Positions 36,696 through 45,048 of a stretch of DNA of 64,000 nt are shown piece after piece. The notes below the pieces were generated by a model. It did no database searches, was not told the origin of the DNA, and saw only the letters and a program-made list of their open reading frames with translations. The position numbers were made by a program, and so were the translations under genes. The stretch's first letter is position 1. Every line of letters starts with the position of its first letter. Source of the DNA: Pontixanthobacter aestiaquae (lineage in GTDB: Bacteria > Pseudomonadota > Alphaproteobacteria > Sphingomonadales > Sphingomonadaceae); assembly GCF_009827455.1 (NCBI RefSeq), contig NZ_WTYZ01000001.1, positions 558,001 to 622,000 of the forward strand. Direction: 5' to 3'.

Positions 36696-38097
36696 TCTCG
36701 CACTTGCTGGCTTCATCGCATTGGTCATGGCCATCGGCTTTCGCAGACCGTTCGTCTGGGTGCTGGCCTATCTCTATGTCGACATTCTGGCACCGGGTAA
36801 AATGGGCTACACCATTATGCCCGCCATCCAGATATCGCTGATTACGTTTCTTGCAGCCTTTGCCGGCTGGATGCTCGCCGACCCGAAGAAAGGCGCGCGT
36901 TTTACTTTGCGCCAAGGCATCATGGTTGTGCTGTTATTCTATTGCTGGTGGACGACATCCAACGCCGACTTCCCCGAATTCGCCGCGACCAAATGGGAAT
37001 GGGTGTGGAAGGCATTGTTTTTTGCGATTTTCCTGCCGCTAACGATCACCACGAAGTTGCGGCTGGAAAGCGCGCTGCTGGTCATGCTGCTCAGCGTGGC
37101 CGCGATTGTGATCAGTGCGGGCATCAAGATTGTGCTTGGTGGTGGCGGTTATGAAAACAACCTGTTCTTCGTGAACGACAATAGCGGGATTTACGAAAGC
37201 TCGACGCTGGCCACAGTGGCGATCTGTAGCATTCCGATTGTCATCTGGTTCACCAAATATGGCACGATTTTCAAGCCCGATTGGCGCGTGAAACTGTTCG
37301 CTGCGGCTTTGATCTTCGCGTGCTTCCTGATCCCCGTTGGTACAGAGGCGCGGACCGGCCTTGTCTGCATCGCAGTGCTGATGGTGCTGGCGCTGCGCGA
37401 TGTGAAACGGCGCCTGACCTTTATCGTTGCGGGAGCGACCATAGTGTTTGTCGCGTTGCCGTTCCTGCCACAAAGCTATTACGAGCGGATGGCGACGTTG
37501 GGCAGCACCGATGGTGACGAATCTGCGTCGACCCGCCTCGCGGTGTGGGGCTGGACTTTTGATTATGCGAACGAGAACCCCACCGGCGGCGGCTTCGATG
37601 CCTTCCGCGGCAATAGCTTCACTTACAACATGCCGATCCGCGAGGAACAGGGTAACACCATGGCGGTCGAATATCGCGAGGTGACCGATGAGGGCCGGGC
37701 CTATCACTCTGCAGTGTTCGAGATGCTGGGCGAGCAAGGCTGGCCTGGGCTGTTTATCTGGCTGTGGCTGCACGCACTAGGCCTGTGGCAGATGGAACGC
37801 ATCCGCCGTAAATGGCGCAAGAAACAGGGCAATGGCGAGGGAGAAGGCGAAGAATGGGTCGCTCCGCTCGCGACCGCTCTCCAATATGCGCAAATCATCT
37901 ATCTCGTCGGCTCGCTGTTCCAGGGAATTGCATATCAGCCTTACGTCCTGATGCTGATCGGCCTGCAATGCGCACTGTGGACCTATTCCAAGCGGCTCCA
38001 TGCGGTCGCGGCCGAAAAGGCGCGTGAATCGAAGGTGCGCGAATCAGACACAAACACCAAACCGATGCTGGGCTCTCCCTCTCCGGCCCACGTTTAG
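36688..38097 (+). CDS. Putative O-glycosylation ligase, exosortase A system (Wzy/WaaL-like)
   Basis: 469 residues with about ten to twelve hydrophobic helices. The large periplasmic loop holds RLAVWGWTFDYANENPTGGGFDAF and YHSAVFEMLGEQGWPGLF, typical of O-antigen ligase-type proteins. The N-terminus RRPFVWVLAYLYVDILAPGKMGY matches the exosortase A-associated ligase group (TIGR03097). It probably moves a lipid-linked glycan onto an acceptor in the periplasm. ATG at 36688 was chosen because it begins the first membrane helix and overlaps the upstream small gene; the further in-frame extension reads over that gene. Confidence 0.88.
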   Translation: MLDLALAGFIALVMAIGFRRPFVWVLAYLYVDILAPGKMGYTIMPAIQISLITFLAAFAGWMLADPKKGARFTLRQGIMVVLLFYCWWTTSNADFPEFAATKWEWVWKALFFAIFLPLTITTKLRLESALLVMLLSVAAIVISAGIKIVLGGGGYENNLFFVNDNSGIYESSTLATVAICSIPIVIWFTKYGTIFKPDWRVKLFAAALIFACFLIPVGTEARTGLVCIAVLMVLALRDVKRRLTFIVAGATIVFVALPFLPQSYYERMATLGSTDGDESASTRLAVWGWTFDYANENPTGGGFDAFRGNSFTYNMPIREEQGNTMAVEYREVTDEGRAYHSAVFEMLGEQGWPGLFIWLWLHALGLWQMERIRRKWRKKQGNGEGEGEEWVAPLATALQYAQIIYLVGSLFQGIAYQPYVLMLIGLQCALWTYSKRLHAVAAEKARESKVRESDTNTKPMLGSPSPAHV

Positions 38098-38106
38098 GCA
38101 ATGCCG

Positions 38107-38125
38107 TAACGTCACGTTGACGTTA
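38107..38125 (+). promoter_or_regulatory. Inverted repeat TAACGTC-N5-GACGTTA ahead of the MaoC-thiolase genes
   Basis: A perfect 7-bp inverted repeat with a 5-nt centre, 77 bp before the MaoC start. Sites of this ACGT-centred kind recall MerR-family regulators of fatty-acid and branched-chain amino-acid degradation (LiuR-like). A single TAACGTC half-site is also present upstream of phbB (15194-15200). Confidence 0.45.
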
Positions 38126-38157
38126 ACGGAAACCTCGTTGCGCTAGGCTCCGATATG

Positions 38158-38195
38158 CTCCATGGTGCAGTGCAAGATAACGCATCACCATGGAG
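38158..38195 (+). promoter_or_regulatory. RBS-masking hairpin and GTGCAGTGCA motif before the MaoC gene
   Basis: CTCCATGGTG (38158-38167) is the exact reverse complement of CACCATGGAG (38186-38195). The right arm contains the GGAG ribosome site (38192-38195) used for the ATG at 38202. The left arm runs into GTGCAGTGCA (38165-38174), a motif also present upstream of phaZ. The RNA could hide the ribosome site, and the DNA could bind a PhaR-like regulator. Confidence 0.5.
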
Positions 38196-38201
38196 AGAAA
38201 C

Positions 38202-38651
38202 ATGACACCGCAGGATATCGCAGCCAAAGTCGGCGAAGTTATCGGCACCAGCGAATGGGCCGAAATGAGCCAGGAACGGATCAACCAGTTTGCCGATGCA
38301 ACGGGCGATCACCAGTTCATTCACATCAATGAAGAAGCCGCCAAGATGACGCCATTCGGCGGAACCATCGCGCACGGTTTTCTTACCCTGTCGATGATCC
38401 CCTATCTCTCTGCCGAATCCGACATGCCGCGCATGGAAGGCATCAAAATGGGCGTGAACTACGGCGGAAACAAAACCCGTTTCATCGCTCCTGTCCGCAG
38501 CGGAAAACGTATCAGAGGCCATTGGAAGCTGACCGAAATGGTCGAGAAACGTCCGGGCCAATGGCAGCAGACTTGCGAGATTACCATCGAGATCGAGGGC
38601 GAGGACAAGCCCGCTCTGATCACAGAATGGATCACCATGTTCTTCGTCTAA
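38202..38651 (+). CDS. MaoC family hydratase ((R)-specific enoyl-CoA hydratase-like)
   Basis: 149 residues with the single hot-dog hydratase domain. The motif DATGDHQFIHINEEAAKMTPFGGTIAHGFLTLSM contains the usual Asp and His catalytic pair. The enzyme hydrates trans-2-enoyl-CoA, possibly supplying (R)-3-hydroxyacyl-CoA for PHA (PhaJ-like), or acts in beta-oxidation. The ATG at 38202 is better than the one at 38190 because GGAGAG is right before it. The thiolase follows 58 bp later. Confidence 0.9.
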   Translation: MTPQDIAAKVGEVIGTSEWAEMSQERINQFADATGDHQFIHINEEAAKMTPFGGTIAHGFLTLSMIPYLSAESDMPRMEGIKMGVNYGGNKTRFIAPVRSGKRIRGHWKLTEMVEKRPGQWQQTCEITIEIEGEDKPALITEWITMFFV

Positions 38652-38709
38652 TTTCCAATCCCCTTCCCCCGGGAAATAGATCGAGTCACTTTCACATAAG
38701 GAGTTCGCC

Positions 38710-39888
38710 ATGCGCGACGCAGTAATCGTATCCACCGCCCGTACCGGTATGGGCAAAGCCTATAAGGGCGCTTTTAACTCGACACCGGGCGCAACGCTCG
38801 GTGCTTATGCACTTAAGCCCGCTATCGAGCGCGCCGGCATCGAAGCCGGCGAGATTGACGACGTATTGTGGGGCGCTGCTCTTCAGCAGGGCGCACAGGC
38901 GGGTAATCTTGGCCGTCAGGTCGCTCTGCGTGCAGGTTGCCCTATTGAAGTGTCGGGCATGACGATTGACCGTCAGTGCTCTTCGGGCCTGATGACCATC
39001 GCAACCGCTGCCAAACAAGTCATCACCGACCGCATGGATATTGTGGCCGCGGGTGGTCAGGAATCGATCAGCCTGGTGCAAACGCCTGAAATGCGTGTGA
39101 TGCCCGATCCTGAACTGATGGCAATGCACGGCGCTGTCTATATGCCGATGCTGCAAACTGCTGAAACTGTGGCCCAGCGTTACAACATCAGCCGCGAAGC
39201 GCAGGACGAGTACGCCCTGCAATCGCAGCAACGCACCGCCGCTGCTCAGGAAGCGGGCATCTTTGACGACGAGATCGTTTCGGTCAGCACCACGCATAAG
39301 GTGAAAGACAAAGAAACCGGCGAAATTTCCGATGCCGACGTCACCATTGCCAAGGATGAAGGCAATCGTCCTTCGACGACTCTTGAAGGCCTCCAGTCGC
39401 TGCAGCCGGTTCTTGGCCCCAACACCACGATCACTGCGGGTAACGCATCGCAGCTGTCAGACGGATCTGCTGCTGTCATCGTGATGGAAGCGAAGGAAGC
39501 CGAAAAGCGCGGCCTCCAGCCACTCGGCCGCTATGTCGGTATGGCTGTTGCCGGTACAGAGCCCGACGAAATGGGGATTGGCCCAGTCTATGCGATCCCG
39601 AAATTGCTCAAGCGTTTCGACCTGACGGTAGACGATATCGATCTGTGGGAATTGAACGAAGCATTCGCCGTTCAGGTTCTCTACTGCCGCGACAAATTGG
39701 GCATCGATAATGACAAGCTCAACGTGAACGGCGGCTCGATCTCGATTGGCCACCCCTACGGCATGACCGGTGCACGCTGCGTCGGCCACATCCTGCGCGA
39801 AGGCCAACGCCGCAAAGCCAAATATGGCGTCGTCACCATGTGCGTCGGTGGCGGCATGGGCGCAGCCGGCCTGTTCGAGATTTTCTAG
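38710..39888 (+). CDS. Acetyl-CoA C-acyltransferase (thiolase)
   Basis: 392 residues. The active-site cysteine is in DRQCSSGL, the His in [25 protein letters not shown] and the second Cys in [15 protein letters not shown]. It cleaves 3-ketoacyl-CoA or condenses acetyl-CoA units. Its place behind a MaoC hydratase suggests a beta-oxidation or PHA-precursor role. It is shorter in the loop region than trifunctional-enzyme thiolases and could be PhaA-type or FadA-type; sequence reading does not decide. TAAGGAG before the ATG is a strong ribosome site. Confidence 0.93.
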   Translation: MRDAVIVSTARTGMGKAYKGAFNSTPGATLGAYALKPAIERAGIEAGEIDDVLWGAALQQGAQAGNLGRQVALRAGCPIEVSGMTIDRQCSSGLMTIATAAKQVITDRMDIVAAGGQESISLVQTPEMRVMPDPELMAMHGAVYMPMLQTAETVAQRYNISREAQDEYALQSQQRTAAAQEAGIFDDEIVSVSTTHKVKDKETGEISDADVTIAKDEGNRPSTTLEGLQSLQPVLGPNTTITAGNASQLSDGSAAVIVMEAKEAEKRGLQPLGRYVGMAVAGTEPDEMGIGPVYAIPKLLKRFDLTVDDIDLWELNEAFAVQVLYCRDKLGIDNDKLNVNGGSISIGHPYGMTGARCVGHILREGQRRKAKYGVVTMCVGGGMGAAGLFEIF

Positions 39889-40062
39889 ACTCCTAGACAA
39901 TGTCGTGAATGACTGAAGCGGCGATCGGGATGCCGGTCGCCGCTTTTCGTTGTTCTTGGTCGAACAACTTACGGGGTTCGATCAAATACATCGGCGCGCC
40001 GTGGGATTGGCTAGAATTTCAGTCCGACCTCCAAGCACGAAGCGTTGACAAAGGAAAAGAGC

Positions 40063-41031
40063 ATGATGTTGAGATCATTTGCAAAATTCGGATTACTCTT
40101 GCTGGCCGTTGCCACAATGCCTGCACATGCCAACCCACAATTGGCCTACATCGAAGGCGCGCGCGCCAACATGGAAGTCTTGCGCACCGAGCGGATTCGC
40201 AGCGAGCAATTCAATTACGACCATGCCGTAACAATCGCATTGCCTGCCAGTTACACCGTGCAGCCGGAACGGACTTATCCCGTATTATGGGTATTGGACG
40301 ATCCACTCATGACTCGCATGGCAATATCGACCGTCGACCTGCTGGTTGGTGGCAACATGATGCCGGAAGTTATCGTGATCGGGGTAGGAAGCCCGAGCGA
40401 GGAAGGGTTGGCTGGCGTCGGCAAGCGAATAGTGGAGTTTTCGCCTCCAGGAGACGGCTTCGCGCCATCCGGGCTCGCAGCGGAAGAAATGGCGAAGGTT
40501 GCGCCCTTTCCGCCTTATCCGCATCGAGCAGATGATTTTCTCGCCTTCCTGATCGACGACCTGCGGCCGAGGCTGGCCGACCGCTATCGCTTTTCAGGTG
40601 AGCATATCCTGCACGGACATTCATTGGGGGGAATGTTGGGTGGCTACGCCCTGTTCACCCGCCCGGACGCGTTCAACAAGATGATTTTGGGCAGCCCAGC
40701 GATGGCCAATGTCGATGATGCCGTTTTCAAAGCGGAAGAGGCTTTTGCAAGGGGCGATTCTACGACACTTCCGGTTTCGATCTACGTTGGAGCGGGCGGC
40801 GCCGAGGGGAATGAGTGGTTTCTGTCGGCAAGCAATATCCTTTCGGGAACAGCGCGGTTTGTGGACCGCTTACAACTGCGGGGATATGACGGCCTGGAAA
40901 TCCAGAGCGAGTTCTACACTGGGGAGGATCATTACTCGGTCGCGCCGCGTGTGCTATTGGATGGATTACGGCACTTATATCGTAAAGAGGCTGCCGAAAT
41001 TGGATCCTCTTGGCCGCAACGACCAGAATAG
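40063..41031 (+). CDS. Secreted alpha/beta hydrolase (esterase, YbbA/IroE-like)
   Basis: 322 residues. A signal peptide ends near PAHA (about 22). The putative esterase fold has LPASYTVQPERTYPVLWVLDD, the nucleophile elbow GHSLGG (HGHSLGGMLGGYAL, about 186-200) and a late His in YTGEDHYSV. This is the esterase D / siderophore esterase type. It should hydrolyse an ester in the periplasm; the substrate is unknown. ATG at 40063 follows GGAAAAGAGC. The next gene (DUF4126) is 6 bp downstream. Confidence 0.85.
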   Translation: MMLRSFAKFGLLLLAVATMPAHANPQLAYIEGARANMEVLRTERIRSEQFNYDHAVTIALPASYTVQPERTYPVLWVLDDPLMTRMAISTVDLLVGGNMMPEVIVIGVGSPSEEGLAGVGKRIVEFSPPGDGFAPSGLAAEEMAKVAPFPPYPHRADDFLAFLIDDLRPRLADRYRFSGEHILHGHSLGGMLGGYALFTRPDAFNKMILGSPAMANVDDAVFKAEEAFARGDSTTLPVSIYVGAGGAEGNEWFLSASNILSGTARFVDRLQLRGYDGLEIQSEFYTGEDHYSVAPRVLLDGLRHLYRKEAAEIGSSWPQRPE

Positions 41032-41037
41032 GATTGT

Positions 41038-41649
41038 ATGGGTATTATCGAAATTCTCGGGATTGCGGGCAGTGTAAGCCTGCTTGCGGGTTGGCGGCTG
41101 TATTTGTGCGTGTTCGCCACCGGACTGGCGATGCGATTTGATGCCATTCCTGTTCCCGAACATCTCGCCAGTCTGGCAGTGCTCGAAAACCCGTGGGTGA
41201 TGGGCATTGCGGCGATTGGCGCGCTGGCAGAGTTCTTTGCCGACAAGGTGATGTGGCTCGACAGTATCTGGGACACGGTCCACACGCTGCTGCGTCCCGT
41301 AGGCGGCGCGCTGCTTGCGCTTGCGATTGTCGACCCTTCGGACCCCGCGATGCAGGTCATCGCGTTCCTGCTCGGCGGCGGGGCCTCGCTGGCGGCACAT
41401 GGCGGCAAGGCCGGCGCGCGGGCGGTGGTGAATACCAGCCCTGAGCCTGTGACCAATGTGGCTGTGTCGACTGCCGAGGATGTGGCGACAGCAGGCATGC
41501 TTTATGCTGTTTATGAATATCCGTATTGGGCAGGCGGCATCGCGCTGGTTCTGCTGGCGCTGACTGTGTGGCTGCTGATGCTCGCGCGGCGGATCATCAA
41601 ACAGATTTTCAGCTTCGGCAAAACGCCGAAAGAGCTGCCGCCGGAATAG
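41038..41649 (+). CDS. DUF4126 domain membrane protein
   Basis: 203 residues with about four hydrophobic segments. The N-terminus IEILGIAGSVSLLAGWRLYLCVFATGLAMR and the following EHLASLAVLENPWVMGIAAIGALAEFFADKVMWLDSIWDTVHT fit the DUF4126 family of bacterial membrane proteins of unknown function. It is 6 bp behind the esterase and converges with phaZ, 3 bp away from its stop. Confidence 0.85.
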   Translation: MGIIEILGIAGSVSLLAGWRLYLCVFATGLAMRFDAIPVPEHLASLAVLENPWVMGIAAIGALAEFFADKVMWLDSIWDTVHTLLRPVGGALLALAIVDPSDPAMQVIAFLLGGGASLAAHGGKAGARAVVNTSPEPVTNVAVSTAEDVATAGMLYAVYEYPYWAGGIALVLLALTVWLLMLARRIIKQIFSFGKTPKELPPE

Positions 41650-41652
41650 TCG

Positions 41653-42885
41653 CTAGCCATGCTCGGCGATGAATTCTTCAACCGTCGGAGCAACTTTGTC
41701 GCGCCATTTGCTGCCGTTGAAGATGCCGTAATGCCCCGCGCCTTCGGCCATATAGTAGCGCTTCTTTTTATCACTGAGCTTGTCGGCCAGTTTGAGAGCA
41801 GCCTTGGTCTGGCCGAGGCCTGAAATGTCGTCCCGCTCTCCCTCGATGGCGAGGATTGCTGTGTCAGTAATTTCGTGCAGATCGACCACTTTGCCGCGAT
41901 GGACGAAAGTACCATTCGGGATCGAGTGTTTCTGGAACACTTCTTCGACGGTCTGGAGATAGAATTCCGCTGTCATGTCGCAGACAGAGCGGTACTCGTC
42001 GTAGAAATCCTTCGTCGCTTGCGCGCTGTCCCGGGACTTGGCGTCATCGCCTTTGTTGAGGTGTTTGAACATCTCGTAATGGCTCAGCATATGGCTGCCG
42101 AGGTTCATGCTCATAAAGCCTGCAAGCTGGAGGAAGCCGGGATATACTTTGCGGCCCGCGCCTCTGTACGTCATCGGCACCGTGGCAATCACCGTCTCGC
42201 GGAACCACGCAATCGGGCGCTTCATTGCCAGATCATTGACCGTTGTCGGGGATTCGCGCGTGTCGATCGGGCCGCCCATCATGGTGAGCGTCTTGGGCGC
42301 GCAGGGGTGTGTGTCACGGTTCATGATCGCCGTGGCGGCAAAGGCCGGAACTGACGGCTGGCACACCGCCATCATATGCGCGTCCGGACCAATATGCTCC
42401 ATAAACTCGATCAGATAGTCGATGTAATCGTCCAGATCGAACTTGCCTGCGCTTTGCGGCACCAGCTTCGCATCGGCCCAATCGGTAATGTAAACTTCGC
42501 AGCTTTCGACCATCCGCTCGACCGTACCGCGCAGCAGCGTGGCGTAATGCCCGCTCATCGGCGCGACGATCAGCAGTTTCGGTGCGTCCTTGGGCAGATC
42601 ATCGCGAAAGAAATGCAGCAGATCGCCGAACGGCTTGGTCATCACCCGCGTTTCAGTGACCGAGAAGGCATTGCCGTCCACAATCACCGCTTCGATACCG
42701 AAATCGGGCTTGCCATAGGGCGCCGAGGCGTGGGCAAAGACTTCCAATGCCGAGGCCATGCGCGGACCCATGCCGAGATAGCCCATCGGCAGAGCGGGAT
42801 TTGCTAGCATTTCTGCTCCGACGGTGGCCCATGCGCTCGCGCTGGACAGCCATGCGCGCTGCATTTCATAAGCGGTATAAAGCAA
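41653..42885 (-). CDS. phaZ: Intracellular polyhydroxyalkanoate depolymerase
   Basis: 410 residues. The N-terminus MLYTAYEMQRAWLSS is typical of alphaproteobacterial intracellular PHA depolymerases. AVCQPSVPA holds the expected cysteine nucleophile in place of the classic lipase serine, and GHYGIFNGSKWR near the end supplies the His. It breaks down stored PHA granules in the cytoplasm. The TTG start is supported by family N-termini and AGGGAA upstream; an ATG lies at codon 8. A PhaR-like site is 47 bp upstream. Confidence 0.93.
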   Translation of the reverse strand: MLYTAYEMQRAWLSSASAWATVGAEMLANPALPMGYLGMGPRMASALEVFAHASAPYGKPDFGIEAVIVDGNAFSVTETRVMTKPFGDLLHFFRDDLPKDAPKLLIVAPMSGHYATLLRGTVERMVESCEVYITDWADAKLVPQSAGKFDLDDYIDYLIEFMEHIGPDAHMMAVCQPSVPAFAATAIMNRDTHPCAPKTLTMMGGPIDTRESPTTVNDLAMKRPIAWFRETVIATVPMTYRGAGRKVYPGFLQLAGFMSMNLGSHMLSHYEMFKHLNKGDDAKSRDSAQATKDFYDEYRSVCDMTAEFYLQTVEEVFQKHSIPNGTFVHRGKVVDLHEITDTAILAIEGERDDISGLGQTKAALKLADKLSDKKKRYYMAEGAGHYGIFNGSKWRDKVAPTVEEFIAEHG

Positions 42886-42930
42886 TTGGAATTCCCTGCG
42901 ACATTTGGTCGAGACCTCTCGGGCCCTTCA

Positions 42931-42946
42931 TTGTGCAGTGCAGCAT
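42931..42946 (-). promoter_or_regulatory. PhaR-like motif upstream of phaZ
   Basis: TTGTGCAGTGCAGCA, a TGCA-rich near-palindrome, lies 47 bp ahead of the phaZ start. The core GTGCAGTGCA (42933-42942) recurs at 38165-38174 before the MaoC-thiolase genes. Alphaproteobacterial PhaR regulators of PHA genes recognise TGC/GCA-rich palindromes. Confidence 0.4.
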
Positions 42947-43045
42947 GGAGGCAAATCGCCTGTAACGCAAACAATGATTGCGAAATGCCACGGAAAAGAG
43001 CTGCGTACGGTAGATTTTGCCCGCCAGCGTCCCTATTTCGAGGCT

Positions 43046-44899
43046 ATGGACGCGGATCAGACTTCCCTAGAGATTACCGAAACCCCTGCGAAACGCTCTT
43101 TATTTGGGCGCAATACAGCAAAGCCGACGAACGGTCCCAAACCGGCCAAAAATCTTGGCCCGCTCAAAATGATTTGGGTTGAGGCGATCAAATATCCCGG
43201 GAAAGTCCTGTTGGCCTTTATCGCGCTGGTTATCACAGCTGCGGCAACACTCGCGATACCCGCGGGTCTGAAATTTATCGTTGATTATGGCTTTGCGTCT
43301 GGCGGCGATCCCGAACAGATCGGGCGGTGGTTCCGGTACTTGCTGATGATTGTAACAGTGTTGGCGGCAGGCACGGCACTGCGTTTCTATTTCGTCAGCT
43401 GGCTCGGGGAGCGCGTCGTGGCGGATATCAGGGCTAAGGTTCAGGACAATCTGATGCGTCTCGCCCCCGGCTTTTATGAAGAAAACAGCCCGAGCGAAAT
43501 CGCCAGCCGCATGACGGCCGATACCACGCTGATCCAAACGGTGGTGGGCACAACGGTATCGGTCGCGTTGCGCAATATATTGATGGTTTTCGGCGGAACG
43601 GCTGTCCTGTTCTGGCTCGCGCCGCGGCTGACGATGGGTCTGCTCGTGGCGATACCGCTGGTCATGGTGCCGATCATGATCTTTAGTCGCCGAATACGGA
43701 ATATTTCGCGGTCGAGCCAAGACCGTGTGGCCGATATTGGTTCAATGGTGTCCGAGACACTCGGCTCGATGAAAGTTGTGCAGGCGTTCAACCAAGAGAA
43801 GCGCGAAAGTGTGCGTTTTGCAAAGGCTGTGGAAGCCACATTCGATGTTGCGAAGAAACGTATCCTGCTGCGCTCGGCCCTCACAGCCATCATCATACTG
43901 TTCATTTTCGGTTCGATCGTAATCGTCATGTGGCAGGGCGCGATTGGAGTCACCACAGGCTCGATCAGTGGCGGTACGATATTGGCATTTGTAATTGCCG
44001 GGGGGCTCGTCGCAGGCGCTTTTGGCGCGCTGACCGAAGTCTATGGCGAGCTGCTGCGCGGTGCCGGTGCGGCCAGCCGCCTCAACGAATTGCTCAACGA
44101 GAAACCGACTATTGCTGCGCCTGAGCGTCCGCAAGCTTTGCCGGAACCACCGCGCGGCGGCCTGTCATTCCGCAATGTGACCTTCCGCTACCCGACACGG
44201 CTGGAAACGGCGGCGCTCAAGGATTTCAGCTTAGAGGTCGAGCCGGGCGAGACAGTCGCGATTGTCGGTCCATCGGGCGGCGGTAAATCCACGATTTTCC
44301 AGCTGGTCGAGCGCTTCTACGACCCTCAGGCTGGTTCAATCCGTATCGACGGCGTTCCTCTGACCAGTGCCGATCCCGCCGAAATCCGCAAACGCACCGC
44401 GTTGGTCCCGCAAGAGGGTACGCTGTTCTCTGCCAATGCGCGTGACAATCTGCGCTATGGCCAGTGGTCAGCAAGCGACGAGGATATCTGGGAAGCAGCC
44501 CGCGCCGCCAATGCCGAATCGTTCCTGCGCGATTTGCCACAAGGCCTCGACACTTATTTGGGCGAAAGCGGCACACGCCTTTCCGGCGGTCAGAAGCAGC
44601 GTATCGCGATTGCGCGCGCGCTGCTTCGCGACTCGCCCATTCTGCTGCTCGATGAAGCCACCAGCGCGCTCGATGCCGAGAGCGAACAATTGGTGCAGCA
44701 AGCGCTCGACCGGTTGATGCAGAGCCGCACCACGCTGGTGATCGCGCACCGCTTGGCAACAGTCCGATCCGCTGACCGGATTATTGTGCTGGAAGAGGGG
44801 CAAATTGTCGAGCAAGGCACACATGTGGAATTGGCCGATGCGGGCGGTCTTTATAGCCGTCTCGCCGCGCTACAATTTGGCACGCATGAAGCAGCATAA
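43046..44899 (+). CDS. ABC transporter, fused membrane and ATPase domains (MsbA/LmrA type)
   Basis: 617 residues from ATG at 43046. Six hydrophobic helices (about 60-335) are followed by a full ATPase domain: Walker A GPSGGGKST, signature LSGGQKQ, Walker B ILLLDEATSALD and the H-loop IAHRLA. It is an exporter half-transporter that works as a homodimer. Lipid A/phospholipid flipping or drug export are equally possible. The region before 43046 in frame was rejected because it crosses the phaZ promoter area. The gene is divergent from phaZ. Confidence 0.93.
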   Translation: MDADQTSLEITETPAKRSLFGRNTAKPTNGPKPAKNLGPLKMIWVEAIKYPGKVLLAFIALVITAAATLAIPAGLKFIVDYGFASGGDPEQIGRWFRYLLMIVTVLAAGTALRFYFVSWLGERVVADIRAKVQDNLMRLAPGFYEENSPSEIASRMTADTTLIQTVVGTTVSVALRNILMVFGGTAVLFWLAPRLTMGLLVAIPLVMVPIMIFSRRIRNISRSSQDRVADIGSMVSETLGSMKVVQAFNQEKRESVRFAKAVEATFDVAKKRILLRSALTAIIILFIFGSIVIVMWQGAIGVTTGSISGGTILAFVIAGGLVAGAFGALTEVYGELLRGAGAASRLNELLNEKPTIAAPERPQALPEPPRGGLSFRNVTFRYPTRLETAALKDFSLEVEPGETVAIVGPSGGGKSTIFQLVERFYDPQAGSIRIDGVPLTSADPAEIRKRTALVPQEGTLFSANARDNLRYGQWSASDEDIWEAARAANAESFLRDLPQGLDTYLGESGTRLSGGQKQRIAIARALLRDSPILLLDEATSALDAESEQLVQQALDRLMQSRTTLVIAHRLATVRSADRIIVLEEGQIVEQGTHVELADAGGLYSRLAALQFGTHEAA

Positions 44900-45048
44900 T
44901 CGCGCGCATTGCCTTGCCGAATGGCTGCCTTTTCGACAAAGTTACATTTGAAACCGATGAAGGGCGGCACTGTGCGGTGCTGGTCTTTATGATATCATGG
45001 CCGCACTCCCTGCCAACAGGGACCCCGCGCAATGGGAGCACAACTATT

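Noticed and set aside
33137..38115. 15-mer GTGACGTTACGGCAT at 33137-33151 matching 38101-38115 in reverse
   Set aside because: A few 15-mer matches are expected by chance in 64 kb, and the first copy is behind a terminator, not in a promoter.
42905..43045. Upstream extension of the ABC transporter
   Set aside because: It runs through the phaZ promoter area and lacks a ribosome site; ATG at 43046 fits the family N-terminus.
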